Source of the DNA: Lachnospiraceae bacterium | Lineage (GTDB): Bacteria > Bacillota > Clostridia > Lachnospirales > Lachnospiraceae | Direction: 5' to 3' | DNA length: 61,017 nucleotides | Assembly (NCBI GenBank): GCA_015056945.1 | Contig: SVFH01000018.1 | Coordinates: 1-61,017, forward strand | In this document: one piece after another, positions 8,903 through 18,520 of the stretch | How the letters are laid out: each line of letters starts with the position of its first letter | How positions within the stretch are numbered: the stretch's first letter is position 1 | The notes under the pieces: model-generated | What the model was told of the DNA's origin: nothing | Seen by the model: the letters and a program-made list of their open reading frames with translations, nothing else | Database searches by the model: none | Translations under genes and position numbers: made by a program

Positions 8903-10672
8903 CTACGCCCACTGCGCCTGGTACAGCTCGTGGTAGAAGCCCTTCTGCGCCAAAAGCTCTTCGTGGGTACCCTGTTCGATAATATTGCCGTCCTTCATGA
9001 CAAGAATTGTATTCGCATTACGGATGGTAGAAAGGCGGTGCGCAACGATGAAGCTTGTGCGCCCCTGCATCAGGCTGGTAAAAGCATCCTGAATTTTTAA
9101 CTCCGTACGGGTATCGATAGAGGAGGTCGCCTCATCAAGAATTAACATCGGCGGGTCAAGCAGCATGACACGCGCAATACAGAGAAGCTGTTTCTGGCCG
9201 TTTGATAAATTTCCGCCATTCTCCTGAATCTGCGTATCGTACCCCTGCGGCATACGTACGATGAATTCATGGGCATGCGCTTTCTTTGCAGCTGCCTCAA
9301 TCTCTTCCTGCGTTGCATCGGGATTACCGAATGCGATATTTTCACGAATCGTTCCTTTCTTAAGCCACGTCTCCTGCAGCACCATACCATAAGAGGAACG
9401 AAGGCTCTGTCTGGGTAACTCCTTAATGTCACAACCGTCAAGAAGAATCGCACCTTCATTCACATCATAGAAACGCATCAAAAGGTTAATCAAGGTTGTT
9501 TTGCCGCATCCCGTCGGACCTACAATCGCCACGCGCTCACCGGGCTTCACCTGCAGGGTGAAATTCTGAATCAACTTACGCTCCGGCACATAGGAGAAAG
9601 AAACATCCTGAAGTGTAATACTTCCTGATTTCTTTCTGCCAACCTCCGGCTCTAACACGGGATCCACAGCATCCGGCTCCTCTTTGGCATCAAGGAAACG
9701 GAAGAAATTACCTGCACATGCAAGCGCGTTCTGAAACTCCGCAATGACACCGGAAATTTCGTTAAAAGGCTTGGTATACTGATTCGCATAGGATAAAAAG
9801 CAAGACAACTCACCCACCGTCATCAAAGAATCCGGCTTCATGACAATCATTGCTCCGAACACACCAACACCGGCATACACCAGCGAATTGATGAAACGCG
9901 TACTCGGGTTTGTAAGGGAGGAAAAGAAAATCGCCTTCAGGGAAATCTTCTGAAGTTCCCTGTTCATCTCCCCAAACTGTTCCATGCACTCTTCTTCACG
10001 ACCAAACGCACGCACCACCTTCTGATTGCCGACCATCTCATCGATAAATCCGGTCATTCTGCCTCTTGTTTCTGACTGTGCCGCGAACAAATGGAACGTC
10101 TTCTTTGAAACAAAAGATGCCACAAAGAAAGACAGCGGCGTAACCAGTACGACAATCAGTGTCACACGCACATCAATCATAAGCATGAAGACAAGTGTGC
10201 CAAGTATTGTCAAAACACCGGTAAAAAGCTGTGTGAAGCCCATCAGTAAGCCTTCCGAGAACACCTCGACATCGCTGATGATACAACTGATCATCTCACC
10301 GGTACTGCGTCTGTCAATATAGCCGATCGGAAGACGCTGCACCTTACGGATGGCATCTTTACGCATACGCTCCACGACATTGCCCACCATACGGTTATTG
10401 CAAAGGTTCATAAGGAACTGGGAAACAGCCGTCACGGCAATCACCACAATTCCGATTACAATCAGCTTCATTACCTCCTCAAAAGAGACCTGATTCTCGC
10501 CGATAATCACATCCACCGCCTCACCGAAGAGAATCGGTAACGAAAGGGAGCCTGCCACGGTCAGAAGCGCAAAGAAAAGGGACAATGCAAGCAATACTTT
10601 ATTTTTGCTGATATATTGCAGAATCTTACAAAATGTCGCTTTATTCCGTTCTTTTTTTTTCTTCTCAGACAT
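8903..10672 (-). CDS. ABC exporter subunit, permease-ATPase, canonical Walker B
   Basis: A 589-residue half-transporter: an N-terminal six-helix type-1 exporter domain, then an NBD with Walker A GPTGCGKTT, signature NLSNGQKQ, Walker B MLILDEATS with the catalytic Glu, and an H-loop His in VAHRLS. The signature has Asn in place of the second residue of SGGQ. ATG 10672 is chosen because AGGAGGTG lies 6 nt upstream; it sits one base past the partner's stop codon, so the two are translationally coupled. With the partner it should form a heterodimeric exporter (MdlA/B-like, in the class of TM287/288 and BmrCD). The substrate is unknown; drugs, lipids and peptides are all possible. Confidence 0.92.
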   Translation of the reverse strand: MSEKKKKERNKATFCKILQYISKNKVLLALSLFFALLTVAGSLSLPILFGEAVDVIIGENQVSFEEVMKLIVIGIVVIAVTAVSQFLMNLCNNRMVGNVVERMRKDAIRKVQRLPIGYIDRRSTGEMISCIISDVEVFSEGLLMGFTQLFTGVLTILGTLVFMLMIDVRVTLIVVLVTPLSFFVASFVSKKTFHLFAAQSETRGRMTGFIDEMVGNQKVVRAFGREEECMEQFGEMNRELQKISLKAIFFSSLTNPSTRFINSLVYAGVGVFGAMIVMKPDSLMTVGELSCFLSYANQYTKPFNEISGVIAEFQNALACAGNFFRFLDAKEEPDAVDPVLEPEVGRKKSGSITLQDVSFSYVPERKLIQNFTLQVKPGERVAIVGPTGCGKTTLINLLMRFYDVNEGAILLDGCDIKELPRQSLRSSYGMVLQETWLKKGTIRENIAFGNPDATQEEIEAAAKKAHAHEFIVRMPQGYDTQIQENGGNLSNGQKQLLCIARVMLLDPPMLILDEATSSIDTRTELKIQDAFTSLMQGRTSFIVAHRLSTIRNANTILVMKDGNIIEQGTHEELLAQKGFYHELYQAQWA

Positions 10673-10673
10673 G

Positions 10674-12491
10674 TTACACCTCCTTCTCTTCCGGGAACTG
10701 GGAATAGTAAATCTCCTGATATACTTCGCAGTCCGCAAGCAATTCTTTGTGTGTGCCGATTCCTTTTACATCTGCATTATCAAGCACAATGATGAAATCC
10801 GCGTCCATGATGGAGGCCGCACGCTGGGAAACAATGAAACAGATGGAATCCTTGCAAAGCGCACGGATATTGGCGCGCACACGGGATTCCGTTGCGTAGT
10901 CAAGCGCAGAGGTACTGTCATCAAGAATCAGTACGTCGGCTTTTTTGATGAAACTTCTCGCCATGGAGAGACGCTGTCTCTGTCCGCCGGAGAAGTTCTT
11001 GCCGCCCTGCGTTACTTCCATGTCAAGCTTGCCGTCCTTCTGCTCCACGAACTCTTTGGCATCGGCATTCGCAAGTGCCTCCCACATCTCTTCGTCCGTT
11101 GCATTCTCACGACCCCAGCATAAGTTCTCACGCAACGTACCCTTAAAGAGTACCGCCGTCTGCGGCACAATCGCCACATGTTCCCTGTATGCTTTACGAT
11201 CTATATTTGTAAGCACTTCCCCATTGATTGCGATGGTACCGCGTTTCGGCTGATAGAAGCCCGCAATCAGGTTCACGAGGGATGTTTTACCGCAGCCCGT
11301 ACCGCCGATGATACCGACTACATCACCCTTTTTGGCCTGGAAGGAAACACGACGCAAGGATTCTGCTCCCGCCTTATCATACGAGAAGGATACCTTATGG
11401 AAGGTAATATCGTTCACACCTTCCTTCATGACCTTCTTCTTTTTATCAGACTCTTTCGTCAATATACGCTCATCGCTTTCTGCCATCGGCGCATCTTCTT
11501 CCCCGGTTTCTTTTATCTCCTCAAACGCTGCATCTTCCGCAGCCTCTCCGACTTCTTCTTCCAACATATCCGCAATACGGTTCGCACCCGCAAGGGATTT
11601 GGTTACCGTGATGATGAGGTTCGCAAGCTTCACAAGTTCCACAAGAATCTGCGCCATGTAGTTAATCAGGGCAATCAATTCACCCTGCGTTAATACGCCG
11701 TCATTGACCTGACCTGCACCGCGCCAGAGAATCAGAAGCGTCGCGCCGTTTACAATCGCGAACGTCACGGGATTCATAAAAGCACTCACACGTCCGGCAA
11801 AAAGCTGAAACTTTCGGAAGGACTCCACATCCTCATCATACTCTTTTACTTCTTCCTGCTCCATGGCAAAGGCACGCACCACACGCACACCGGTTAAGTT
11901 TTCACGGGTCTTGGTCACGACTTTATCAAGAGATGCCTGTACTTTTTTATAAAGAGGGATGCTCACAAGTAAAATGGTAAAAACAACCACCGCAAGTAAC
12001 GGAATCGTAATCACGAACACCATTGCCCCTTTGACATCCACGTAAAATGCCATAATCATCGCACCAAACACAATAAAAGGAGAGCGAAGGAACAAGCGCA
12101 ACACCAGATTCACGCCGGTCTGTACCTGATTCACATCCGCCGTCATGCGGTTAATCATTGTCCCTGTCCCGAACGTATCCATCTGGGAATAGGTCCTGCG
12201 CTGGATATTATCAAAAATTGCAGTCCGTAGGTTTGCGGCAAAACCGACCGCAGCCTTTGCGGCAAAATATTGTGCCACAACCGCACAGAGAAAGCCTATC
12301 AGCGCAAGGCCGACCAGCACGCCGCCCATTTTATAAATATACGGCGTATCCTGTGTCGCAATTCCTTTGTCAATGATTGCCGCCATCACAAGCGGCACAA
12401 ACAACTCAAAAGAGGCCTCCAACAGCTTAAACAGGGGACCCATAATAGATTCAAGTGTGTATTTTTTGAAATATATCAAAAGTTTCTTCAC
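10674..12491 (-). CDS. ABC exporter subunit, permease-ATPase with degenerate ATPase site
   Basis: About 605 residues: six-helix exporter domain with LLEASFELFVPLVMAAIID near the N-terminus, a charged Glu/Lys-rich linker (~residues 325-360), then an NBD with Walker A GGTGCGKTS and an intact signature FSGGQRQR. Walker B is LILDDSTS, with Asp replacing the catalytic Glu, and the H-loop is VSQRAAS, with Gln replacing His. This is the degenerate-site partner of the downstream subunit. Start: no ATG fits; GTG 12491 with AAAGG 11 nt upstream gives the usual MKKLLIYFKK N-terminus, while a TTG at 12512 is possible. The regulator gene ends 30 nt upstream. Confidence 0.9.
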   Translation of the reverse strand: MKKLLIYFKKYTLESIMGPLFKLLEASFELFVPLVMAAIIDKGIATQDTPYIYKMGGVLVGLALIGFLCAVVAQYFAAKAAVGFAANLRTAIFDNIQRRTYSQMDTFGTGTMINRMTADVNQVQTGVNLVLRLFLRSPFIVFGAMIMAFYVDVKGAMVFVITIPLLAVVVFTILLVSIPLYKKVQASLDKVVTKTRENLTGVRVVRAFAMEQEEVKEYDEDVESFRKFQLFAGRVSAFMNPVTFAIVNGATLLILWRGAGQVNDGVLTQGELIALINYMAQILVELVKLANLIITVTKSLAGANRIADMLEEEVGEAAEDAAFEEIKETGEEDAPMAESDERILTKESDKKKKVMKEGVNDITFHKVSFSYDKAGAESLRRVSFQAKKGDVVGIIGGTGCGKTSLVNLIAGFYQPKRGTIAINGEVLTNIDRKAYREHVAIVPQTAVLFKGTLRENLCWGRENATDEEMWEALANADAKEFVEQKDGKLDMEVTQGGKNFSGGQRQRLSMARSFIKKADVLILDDSTSALDYATESRVRANIRALCKDSICFIVSQRAASIMDADFIIVLDNADVKGIGTHKELLADCEVYQEIYYSQFPEEKEV

Positions 12492-12521
12492 GATTGTTTT
12501 TACCTTTCGCAATTCTTATTC

Positions 12522-12941
12522 TTACGAATGCAGCATATAATATAAATTCTGTCCGAAACGATACCAAATATCCGACCAGGTCTCGTAAGTTGCACATATC
12601 ACTATAATAACCAGAAACACTGCAATACCAAATCCTATTTTTTTCTTTAAATTCGAAACTTTATTTCCGTATACTACAAGCAGTTCATTTAATTTAGCCA
12701 GTTCCAAAGCAAGTGTATCCAGTTCGTTCTGCCCTTCGGATACTTCTATTTTTTTGCCGAGCAAATCACTTACATCTACTCCCAACACTTCCGCCAGCTG
12801 TATCAATAATTCCGCATCCGGTACTGACAAACCTTTCTCCCATTTAGATACGGTCTGTCTAACAATATTCAACCGGGTTGCTAACTGCTCCTGGGAAAAG
12901 CCTTTTTCTTTTCTGAGGGTTTTTAAGTTTTCACTGAACAT
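12522..12941 (-). CDS. XRE-family HTH regulator with C-terminal membrane anchor
   Basis: A 139-residue protein with a Cro/CI-type helix-turn-helix at residues ~3-60 (LRKEKGFSQEQLATRLNIV, then VSKWEKGLSVPD), a short coiled segment, and one membrane helix (FGIAVFLVIIVICAT) near the C-terminus. ATG 12941 is chosen because AGGAGG lies 8 nt upstream. It is first in an apparent operon with the heterodimeric ABC exporter, so it probably controls that exporter; membrane anchoring would let it sense envelope stress or the exported compound, which is inference. Confidence 0.88.
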   Translation of the reverse strand: MFSENLKTLRKEKGFSQEQLATRLNIVRQTVSKWEKGLSVPDAELLIQLAEVLGVDVSDLLGKKIEVSEGQNELDTLALELAKLNELLVVYGNKVSNLKKKIGFGIAVFLVIIVICATYETWSDIWYRFGQNLYYMLHS

Positions 12942-13048
12942 CTTTTGTTCCTCCTTGCGTTTTGTTAGCTGAATCATAACGGAAACAAGTCCGTTGCCGC
13001 AAGCAACGCAAATTAACATCGGCTTTTTTGCATATAATCTACACATAT

Positions 13049-13076
13049 ATTATAAAAAGGATGCTGTAAAAATCAA
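13049..13076 (-). promoter_or_regulatory. Candidate sigma-A promoter of the regulator/ABC operon
   Basis: On the minus strand, TTGATT (13071-13076) and a perfect TATAAT (13049-13054) are spaced 16 bp. The promoter overlaps the terminator hairpin of the upstream symporter gene, about 110 nt before the regulator start. Confidence 0.55.
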
Positions 13077-13097
13077 TGTATTTTTACAACATCCTTT
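13051..13097 (-). terminator. Intrinsic terminator after the sodium:solute symporter gene
   Basis: An 18-bp stem with one mismatch (13056-13073 with 13080-13097) and a 6-nt loop begins just past the stop codon. In the minus direction it is followed by a T-run (complement of 13054-13058). Confidence 0.8.
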
Positions 13098-13100
13098 GTC

Positions 13101-14654
13101 TTACTGATTCTGTTTCTTCTCTTCCTCTTCCGGAGTCAGATACATTTTCTTTGGAACGGATACTACTTTGTTATATCCTGCAAAAGCTTCCTCCACAACG
13201 TCCTTTTTCATTTTCGGCGTAATCAGGCTGACTGCGGGAACTACCACAAGACCTGCAACCATCGCAAGCGCACCGGCTACAATCGGACTTGATAAGTAGT
13301 TAAAGAACATGTTGGATACCGTAATACCGACACCGCTTAAAAAACATGCCCACACGGAAAGCTTGGTAACACCTTTCCAGTACAGACCGTACATAAAAGG
13401 TGCAAGGAATGCGCCGGCAAGCGCGCCCCAGGAAATACCCATCAGCTGCGCGATGAAAGTATTTTTGTTCCATGCAATGAGAACTGAAAGTGCCACAAAG
13501 AAAAGGATAAATAAGCGGAGTACAATCAACTGCGTTTTATCACTCATCTTCTTAACCACATTACCCTTCACAATATCCAATGTAACGGTGGAAGAGGATG
13601 TCAATACCAGTGAAGAAAGCGTTGACATGGATGCGGAAAGCACCAGTACAATCACGATACCAATTAAGATATCGGGAAGGTTTGCAAGCATCGTCGGAAT
13701 AATAGCATCGTAGATAACACCGCCGTTGGCATCATAAATATCAGCACTGGAGTAAAGTCTCGCAAAACCGCCGAGGAAATAGCATCCGCCGGCTACAATC
13801 ACTGCAAAAAATGTAGATACGATTGCACCTGTTTTCACAGACTTCTCATCTTTGATTGCATAGAATTTATGTACCATCTGCGGAAGACCCCAGGTTCCGA
13901 GTGAAGTAAGGATGACAACGCTTAAAAGATTCAAAGGATCAGCACCGAAGAACGATGCATATGCGCCCTGCGCCTGTACTGTGGCATTCGCATCTGCAGG
14001 AATTTCGGAAAGACCGATTAATGCCTGATAGAAACCGCCGTTTCCGTTTAATACTGCCACAATAACTGCACAGATACCAAACAGCATAATAATACCCTGA
14101 ATGAAATCATTGATGGTAGTTGCCATATATCCGCCAAGGATTACGTAAAGACCCGTCAACGCTGCCATGACAAGAATACACATTTCATACGGGATACCGA
14201 ATGCCATTTCAAATAATCTTGAAAGACCGTTATATACGGAAGCCGTATACGGAATCAGAAAGATAAAAGCAATGACGGATGCACCAATCTGAAGTGCTTT
14301 GCTGTCATAACGCTTACCAAAAAAGCTCGGCATTGTCGCAGCTTTTAAATGGTTGGACATAATTCTGGTTCTTCTGCCGAGAATCACCCAGGCAAGCAAG
14401 CTTCCAATCAATGCATTCGCAAGACCAATCCACGTGGAAGCAATACCGAATTTCCATCCGAACTGTCCTGCATATCCTACAAAGATTACTGCTGAAAAAT
14501 AAGAAGTACCATAGGAAAAAGCCGTAAGCCACGGGCCCGCACTGTTTCCACCGAGTACAAAATTGTCAACACTGGTTGCTTTTCTCTTTGCATAGATGCC
14601 GACTCCGATCATAGATGCAAAGAACAATACCATAAGAGTAATCTTGATAATCAT
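13101..14654 (-). CDS. Sodium:solute symporter (SSS family)
   Basis: A 517-residue membrane protein with about 13 helices and the SSS core: FVLGGNSAGPWLTAFSYGTS early, GGYMATTINDFIQG in the centre, and SASMSTLSSLVLTSSSTVTLD, the conserved region that carries sodium-site hydroxyl residues in the family. Members couple sodium entry to uptake of amino acids, sugars or carboxylates; the sequence resembles proline/pantothenate-type members more than sugar transporters, but the substrate is not determinable by eye. A strong promoter lies upstream and a terminator downstream, so it is probably monocistronic. Confidence 0.88.
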   Translation of the reverse strand: MIIKITLMVLFFASMIGVGIYAKRKATSVDNFVLGGNSAGPWLTAFSYGTSYFSAVIFVGYAGQFGWKFGIASTWIGLANALIGSLLAWVILGRRTRIMSNHLKAATMPSFFGKRYDSKALQIGASVIAFIFLIPYTASVYNGLSRLFEMAFGIPYEMCILVMAALTGLYVILGGYMATTINDFIQGIIMLFGICAVIVAVLNGNGGFYQALIGLSEIPADANATVQAQGAYASFFGADPLNLLSVVILTSLGTWGLPQMVHKFYAIKDEKSVKTGAIVSTFFAVIVAGGCYFLGGFARLYSSADIYDANGGVIYDAIIPTMLANLPDILIGIVIVLVLSASMSTLSSLVLTSSSTVTLDIVKGNVVKKMSDKTQLIVLRLFILFFVALSVLIAWNKNTFIAQLMGISWGALAGAFLAPFMYGLYWKGVTKLSVWACFLSGVGITVSNMFFNYLSSPIVAGALAMVAGLVVVPAVSLITPKMKKDVVEEAFAGYNKVVSVPKKMYLTPEEEEKKQNQ

Positions 14655-14730
14655 TTTCTGTTCCCTACTTTCTTATTTTTATATACTTTAGTGCTTTAAA
14701 GTTTTGCGCTTTAATGCGTTAAACAATGTC

Positions 14731-14759
14731 AGTATAGAGCTTTTTCTTTTATTTGTCAA
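14731..14759 (-). promoter_or_regulatory. Strong sigma-A promoter of the sodium:solute symporter gene
   Basis: On the minus strand, TTGACA (14754-14759) and TATACT (14731-14736) have a 17-bp spacer. Downstream, in the 5' leader, GCTTTAA occurs twice (near 14691 and 14708), which could be an operator; that part is speculative. Confidence 0.75.
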
Positions 14760-14760
14760 G

Positions 14761-14789
14761 AAAAAACCCGGAACATTAGCTCCGGGTTT
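14761..14789 (-). terminator. Intrinsic terminator of the sppA-RDD unit
   Basis: A perfect 9-bp stem (14764-14772 with 14781-14789), loop ACATTAGC, is followed on the minus strand by six T. It lies 15 nt past the RDD gene stop. Confidence 0.9.
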
Positions 14790-14804
14790 ATCAATCTTTA
14801 TCTT

Positions 14805-15383
14805 TTATTCAGTAATTTCTTCTTTTACTTCTTCATTCATAGGAAAAGAGTCATAAGCATCCTGTTTTACTTCCGGCACAGGTGCCACTTCATTTGCCTT
14901 AGGATATACTCTCTCGACTCTTACTTTTTTCACAACGCGCAAGTTACAGGAATATATTACCCTCGTGTCACAAATGAAATCATGTAATCCCCTGTTCTCC
15001 TTATCTACAAAAATCATCAGATAACCAAGACAAAGAATTCCGCTTAAGTATTTGCCAATAGATTCACGAAACAACGCTTTGAAAAAGGTCAACTTATTGC
15101 CTTCCTCATCCACTACAACAAGGTTAAAAAGACGCTTACCGATTGTAGTACCGGCAAAAGCAGTAAAGCAGGTAAAATACGCTAACTGCACGAAATAATA
15201 AAAAATATCAAAAATGGTAAATTCAAAAATAAATGGTTTAAAAATAAATAAATCAGGACATGACATTTCCACAATTGCTATGGGAAGTTGAATAAATAAT
15301 AACAAAATACCGATTATAATCATATCTATCCAAAAAGCTGCCAATCGCGGAAAGAACCCTGCTTTAGCGATAGATTGATTCAT
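14805..15383 (-). CDS. RDD family membrane protein
   Basis: A 192-residue protein with an N-terminal RDD-type segment (GFFPRLAAFWIDMIIIG) and three to four membrane helices, ending in an acidic tail. RDD proteins are poorly characterised membrane proteins, some implicated in ion transport. ATG 15383 is chosen for its GGAGG 9 nt upstream. It overlaps the end of sppA by 20 nt, so expression is coupled to sppA, and a role in the same membrane-quality pathway is plausible. Confidence 0.8.
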   Translation of the reverse strand: MNQSIAKAGFFPRLAAFWIDMIIIGILLLFIQLPIAIVEMSCPDLFIFKPFIFEFTIFDIFYYFVQLAYFTCFTAFAGTTIGKRLFNLVVVDEEGNKLTFFKALFRESIGKYLSGILCLGYLMIFVDKENRGLHDFICDTRVIYSCNLRVVKKVRVERVYPKANEVAPVPEVKQDAYDSFPMNEEVKEEITE

Positions 15384-16344
15384 ATTTATAACCTCCGTTT
15401 GCATTCTTTTCAATTATTTCAGTAATAACCTGATAATCTGATTTCGGTGTTACCTCTTTCAATTCACCAAGTAATCCTGCAAAAGGGGAAGGAGTGGAAT
15501 CTTTAGAATAGAATTCAACTTCACCGCCTAAGTGCTCTTTCACACGTTCCTGGTATTCTTCGTAACGACTGATACCGTCAATCATATCATACTCTAAAGC
15601 CTGCTCTGCTGTATAAGATCTTCCGTCTGCAAGTTTATACACAGTCTGACGGTCGAGACCTCTTCCTGCAACTACCACATCTACAAAGGTTTCATAGATG
15701 TAATCTACCTGTTCCTGCATAATAGCCATCTGCTCATCTGTCATCGGTGTTCCGGAGCTACCCATTGCTTTATTCTTGCCGCTCTTGATGATAACTTCTT
15801 TTACACCGATTTTTTCAAATAATTCGCTCATTTCATAGTAAGCGGAATATACACCGATAGAACCGGTCGTTGTCATTCTGTTTGCATAGATTTCATCTGC
15901 CGCCATTGCTGCATAATATGCAGCTGAAGCTGCCAGTGAATCAAAGTATGCATAAATAGGTCTTCCTGTTTCTTCCTTATACTCCATTAATTCAAGATAA
16001 AGGTCATCACCGATGTTTGCATAACCTCCCGGAGAATCAATATAAAGTAAAATTGCTACATTGTTCTCTGCTTCGGAAAGCTCTTCGATGTATTTCACTG
16101 CAGTGGTATGATTATACTCACCTGTTGTTGAAAATACATTCTCTTCTCCCAAATCCTGAATCGTTCCGACGATTTCAACGATACCTACAAAATCTCCGAT
16201 AGGAAAAACTTCCGTTCCTTCCGAAGAACTGCTGCTTTCAGGAAATACCAGATTCATTATGATATTTCCTCCAAATCCGATTAATCCGGCTCCGGTAAAA
16301 AGCAACACCGCAACCACTACCGCAATCATTTGTTTCTTGTTCAT
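15364..16344 (-). CDS. sppA: Signal peptide peptidase SppA (short, single-domain type)
   Basis: A 326-residue membrane-anchored serine protease that degrades cleaved signal peptides. An N-terminal membrane helix (residues ~8-30) is followed by a Ser-rich spacer and a ClpP-like fold. The oxyanion and strand motif YIDSPGG is at ~101-107. The nucleophile is probably Ser140 in SLAASAAYY, and the general base Lys192 in SGKNKAMGS, the Ser-Lys dyad known from Bacillus SppA. Length fits the Gram-positive single-domain form. The RDD gene downstream overlaps its 3' end. Confidence 0.93.
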   Translation of the reverse strand: MNKKQMIAVVVAVLLFTGAGLIGFGGNIIMNLVFPESSSSSEGTEVFPIGDFVGIVEIVGTIQDLGEENVFSTTGEYNHTTAVKYIEELSEAENNVAILLYIDSPGGYANIGDDLYLELMEYKEETGRPIYAYFDSLAASAAYYAAMAADEIYANRMTTTGSIGVYSAYYEMSELFEKIGVKEVIIKSGKNKAMGSSGTPMTDEQMAIMQEQVDYIYETFVDVVVAGRGLDRQTVYKLADGRSYTAEQALEYDMIDGISRYEEYQERVKEHLGGEVEFYSKDSTPSPFAGLLGELKEVTPKSDYQVITEIIEKNANGGYKYESIYR

Positions 16345-16374
16345 TTTTTTTCCCTCTTTTCAATAATAAATATA

Positions 16375-17565
16375 CTACGCTTCTTCTAATGACTCATCAG
16401 GCCACTTCGAATAAAGCAATTTTAACAGAATCGGTGTCAAAATGGAAGATGCAATAATCAATAAAATGACTGATGTGAAAAATACCGGCTCCATCAATCC
16501 GACCGACAAACCTTTTTGCGCAACGATTAAGGCAACCTCACCACGTGTCATCATACCGATACCTACTTTTAAGGCATGCGGTGTTTTGATGTTACAGATT
16601 CGCGCCATAATACCGCATCCTACAATTTTGGTAATCAATGCAACAGCCACAAAGCCTAATGTGAAGAGTAAAATGGAACCGTCCAGATTATCGATGCTCG
16701 TTTTTAAACCGATACTTGCAAAGAAAATCGGTCCGAATAAAACATAAGAATTAATATCCATTCTTCGTGCGATATATTCGGAATCGTGAATATTGCAAAG
16801 AATGATGCCGGCAACATACGCACCTGTAATATCTGCAATACCGAAATACCGTTCTGCAACAAACGCCATCGCCAAACAAAGCGCAAGACCGGCAATCGTA
16901 ATACGTCTTGTATGCGGATAACGCTGATCGACCTTTTTGAAAATTTTATAAGCAAAATATCCGCCAACAAGTGCAATACAGAAAAACAATACAGTATTTT
17001 TAACCACTACCATCGGACTGGATGACGGGTCATTGAAACCTACGACCACAGTCAGAACAACCATACCGATAATATCATCAATGATAGCGGCATTTAAAAT
17101 TGTCGTGCCGATTTTTCCTTTTAATACGCCCATCTCACGAAGGGACTCTACAGTAATACCTACAGATGTCGCTGTCATAATGGTTCCGATAAAAACTGCC
17201 TTGAAGAATTCCGGTGAACCGACAGCGGAAAATCCGTAGAAACACATATAAAATATGGTTCCTCCCACAAGCGGTACAAATACACCGGCACAAGCAATCA
17301 AAAGCGCTTTCGGTCCTGTTTTAATTAAGTCTTTTAAGTTTGTTTCCAATCCCGCAGAAAACATCAAAAGGATTACTCCGATTTCTGCCATCTGCAAAAT
17401 GAATTCATTCGGCTCAACCCATCCAAGCAGACAGGGTCCGATTACAAGACCGGCAATAATCTCACCAACTACCATCGGTGCCTTGCATTTTCTGGCAAGG
17501 ATGCCGAATAATTTGGCAAACACAATAATGATTGCCAAATCCTTAAAAATCATAAATTTTTCCAT
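16375..17565 (-). CDS. Cation:proton antiporter (CPA2 / Kef-type membrane domain)
   Basis: A 396-residue protein with about 12 helices and no TrkA-N or TrkA-C regulatory domain, so it is the transport domain alone. The signature NAAIIDDIIGMVVL holds the paired Asp residues expected in the ion-binding site of electrogenic CPA2 antiporters, and ADITGAYVAGIIL marks the second half. It probably exchanges sodium or potassium for protons. It starts at ATG 17565 behind GAGGAG and ends 30 nt before sppA. Confidence 0.88.
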   Translation of the reverse strand: MEKFMIFKDLAIIIVFAKLFGILARKCKAPMVVGEIIAGLVIGPCLLGWVEPNEFILQMAEIGVILLMFSAGLETNLKDLIKTGPKALLIACAGVFVPLVGGTIFYMCFYGFSAVGSPEFFKAVFIGTIMTATSVGITVESLREMGVLKGKIGTTILNAAIIDDIIGMVVLTVVVGFNDPSSSPMVVVKNTVLFFCIALVGGYFAYKIFKKVDQRYPHTRRITIAGLALCLAMAFVAERYFGIADITGAYVAGIILCNIHDSEYIARRMDINSYVLFGPIFFASIGLKTSIDNLDGSILLFTLGFVAVALITKIVGCGIMARICNIKTPHALKVGIGMMTRGEVALIVAQKGLSVGLMEPVFFTSVILLIIASSILTPILLKLLYSKWPDESLEEA

Positions 17566-17614
17566 AATTTTCTCCTCTTTTTTTCACATGAATTGTGAAA
17601 TCATATATACATAA

Positions 17615-18373
17615 TTACATCCACTTACAAACTGCAAATGCAACCGCATAGCAGACCGGCTGATGCAATAAATATATCAATAAAGAATATTTTCCAAGAT
17701 AAGATAACCCCGGAATTTTATAAGATAAAATATTTTTTATCTTTTCCTTCTGATAAATTCCTTTGAAAAGGAAGTAACCGCTCATATACAAGAAAAACCA
17801 CGGGAATAACGGATAATAATCCCCGGAAGTAAAAGATAAAGGCGGAAACCCAAGATAAGCCGTCAAATAATTTGCGTATAAAAATTCAGGCAAAGCAAAC
17901 AAATTCAGAGATTCAAAACCAAAATGTCCCGTATTTATATTCCTGCAGAAAAGAAACAAAAGGAAAGAAATTGCAAATGCAACCCATGTATTCCATTTTT
18001 CACTGATTCTTTTAACAGGTATCATCAAAAGCATGCAGGAACCAATGCAACACAAAACACCAAAATTAATTGCTACATCCGGCGTGAAAATATATGTAAC
18101 CAAAGAAACAATTACCGCTGCTCCAAGAATCGTCAAACCTCTTTTGAGCATTTTCTTTGAAAAAACAACACACATACCGGATAAAAAGATGAACCCCCAG
18201 CCAATGGACTGTTGAAAAATATAATATGCGGGATTGGTGAAAAATTCACTGAAATCTGTTGAAAAAACGGCAACGTCAAAAAGATAATGATAAATCACCA
18301 TCTCAATCATCAGAATTCCCCTGAATGCATCCAACAACTCATATCGTTTCTTTTCCTGTTTCACAGTTTCCAT
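17615..18373 (-). CDS. HGSNAT-type (DUF1624) integral membrane acyltransferase-like protein
   Basis: 252 residues with about seven membrane helices. The N-terminus (RYELLDAFRGILMIEMVIYHYLFD) matches the heparan-alpha-glucosaminide N-acetyltransferase catalytic domain pattern, with R-G and a His in the first helix pair. C-terminal SLLIYLLHQPVCYA is also typical. Such proteins are presumed to transfer acyl groups across the membrane to sugars; the acceptor is unknown. It starts at ATG 18373 with a GAGGG site, divergent from the plus-strand gene at 18521. Confidence 0.8.
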   Translation of the reverse strand: METVKQEKKRYELLDAFRGILMIEMVIYHYLFDVAVFSTDFSEFFTNPAYYIFQQSIGWGFIFLSGMCVVFSKKMLKRGLTILGAAVIVSLVTYIFTPDVAINFGVLCCIGSCMLLMIPVKRISEKWNTWVAFAISFLLFLFCRNINTGHFGFESLNLFALPEFLYANYLTAYLGFPPLSFTSGDYYPLFPWFFLYMSGYFLFKGIYQKEKIKNILSYKIPGLSYLGKYSLLIYLLHQPVCYAVAFAVCKWM

Positions 18374-18505
18374 CTAATAACCCTCAGTCAAAAAATAAAT
18401 TCACCATGAAATTATTTTTATCCGCCAAATCACTATATTGCTACAATTTATTTAAATTTTCAAGTATATTTACGCTGGTTTTACATAGGATTTTTCAGAA
18501 ATAAA

Positions 18506-18514
18506 TGGTATAAT
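18506..18514 (+). promoter_or_regulatory. Extended -10 promoter giving a probably leaderless transcript
   Basis: TGG-TATAAT (18506-18514) is an extended -10 element. Its last base is only 6 nt from the ATG at 18521, so transcription starting at the usual 6-7 nt would begin on the start codon itself. There is no Shine-Dalgarno sequence between the two. Confidence 0.6.
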
Positions 18515-18520
18515 TGCACC

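Noticed and set aside
8750..9100. Plus-strand frame with repeated NKPTSQQA residues
   Set aside because: It is a reading of the 8-bp microsatellite and the antisense of the ABC transporter 3' end; no ribosome site and no conserved domain.
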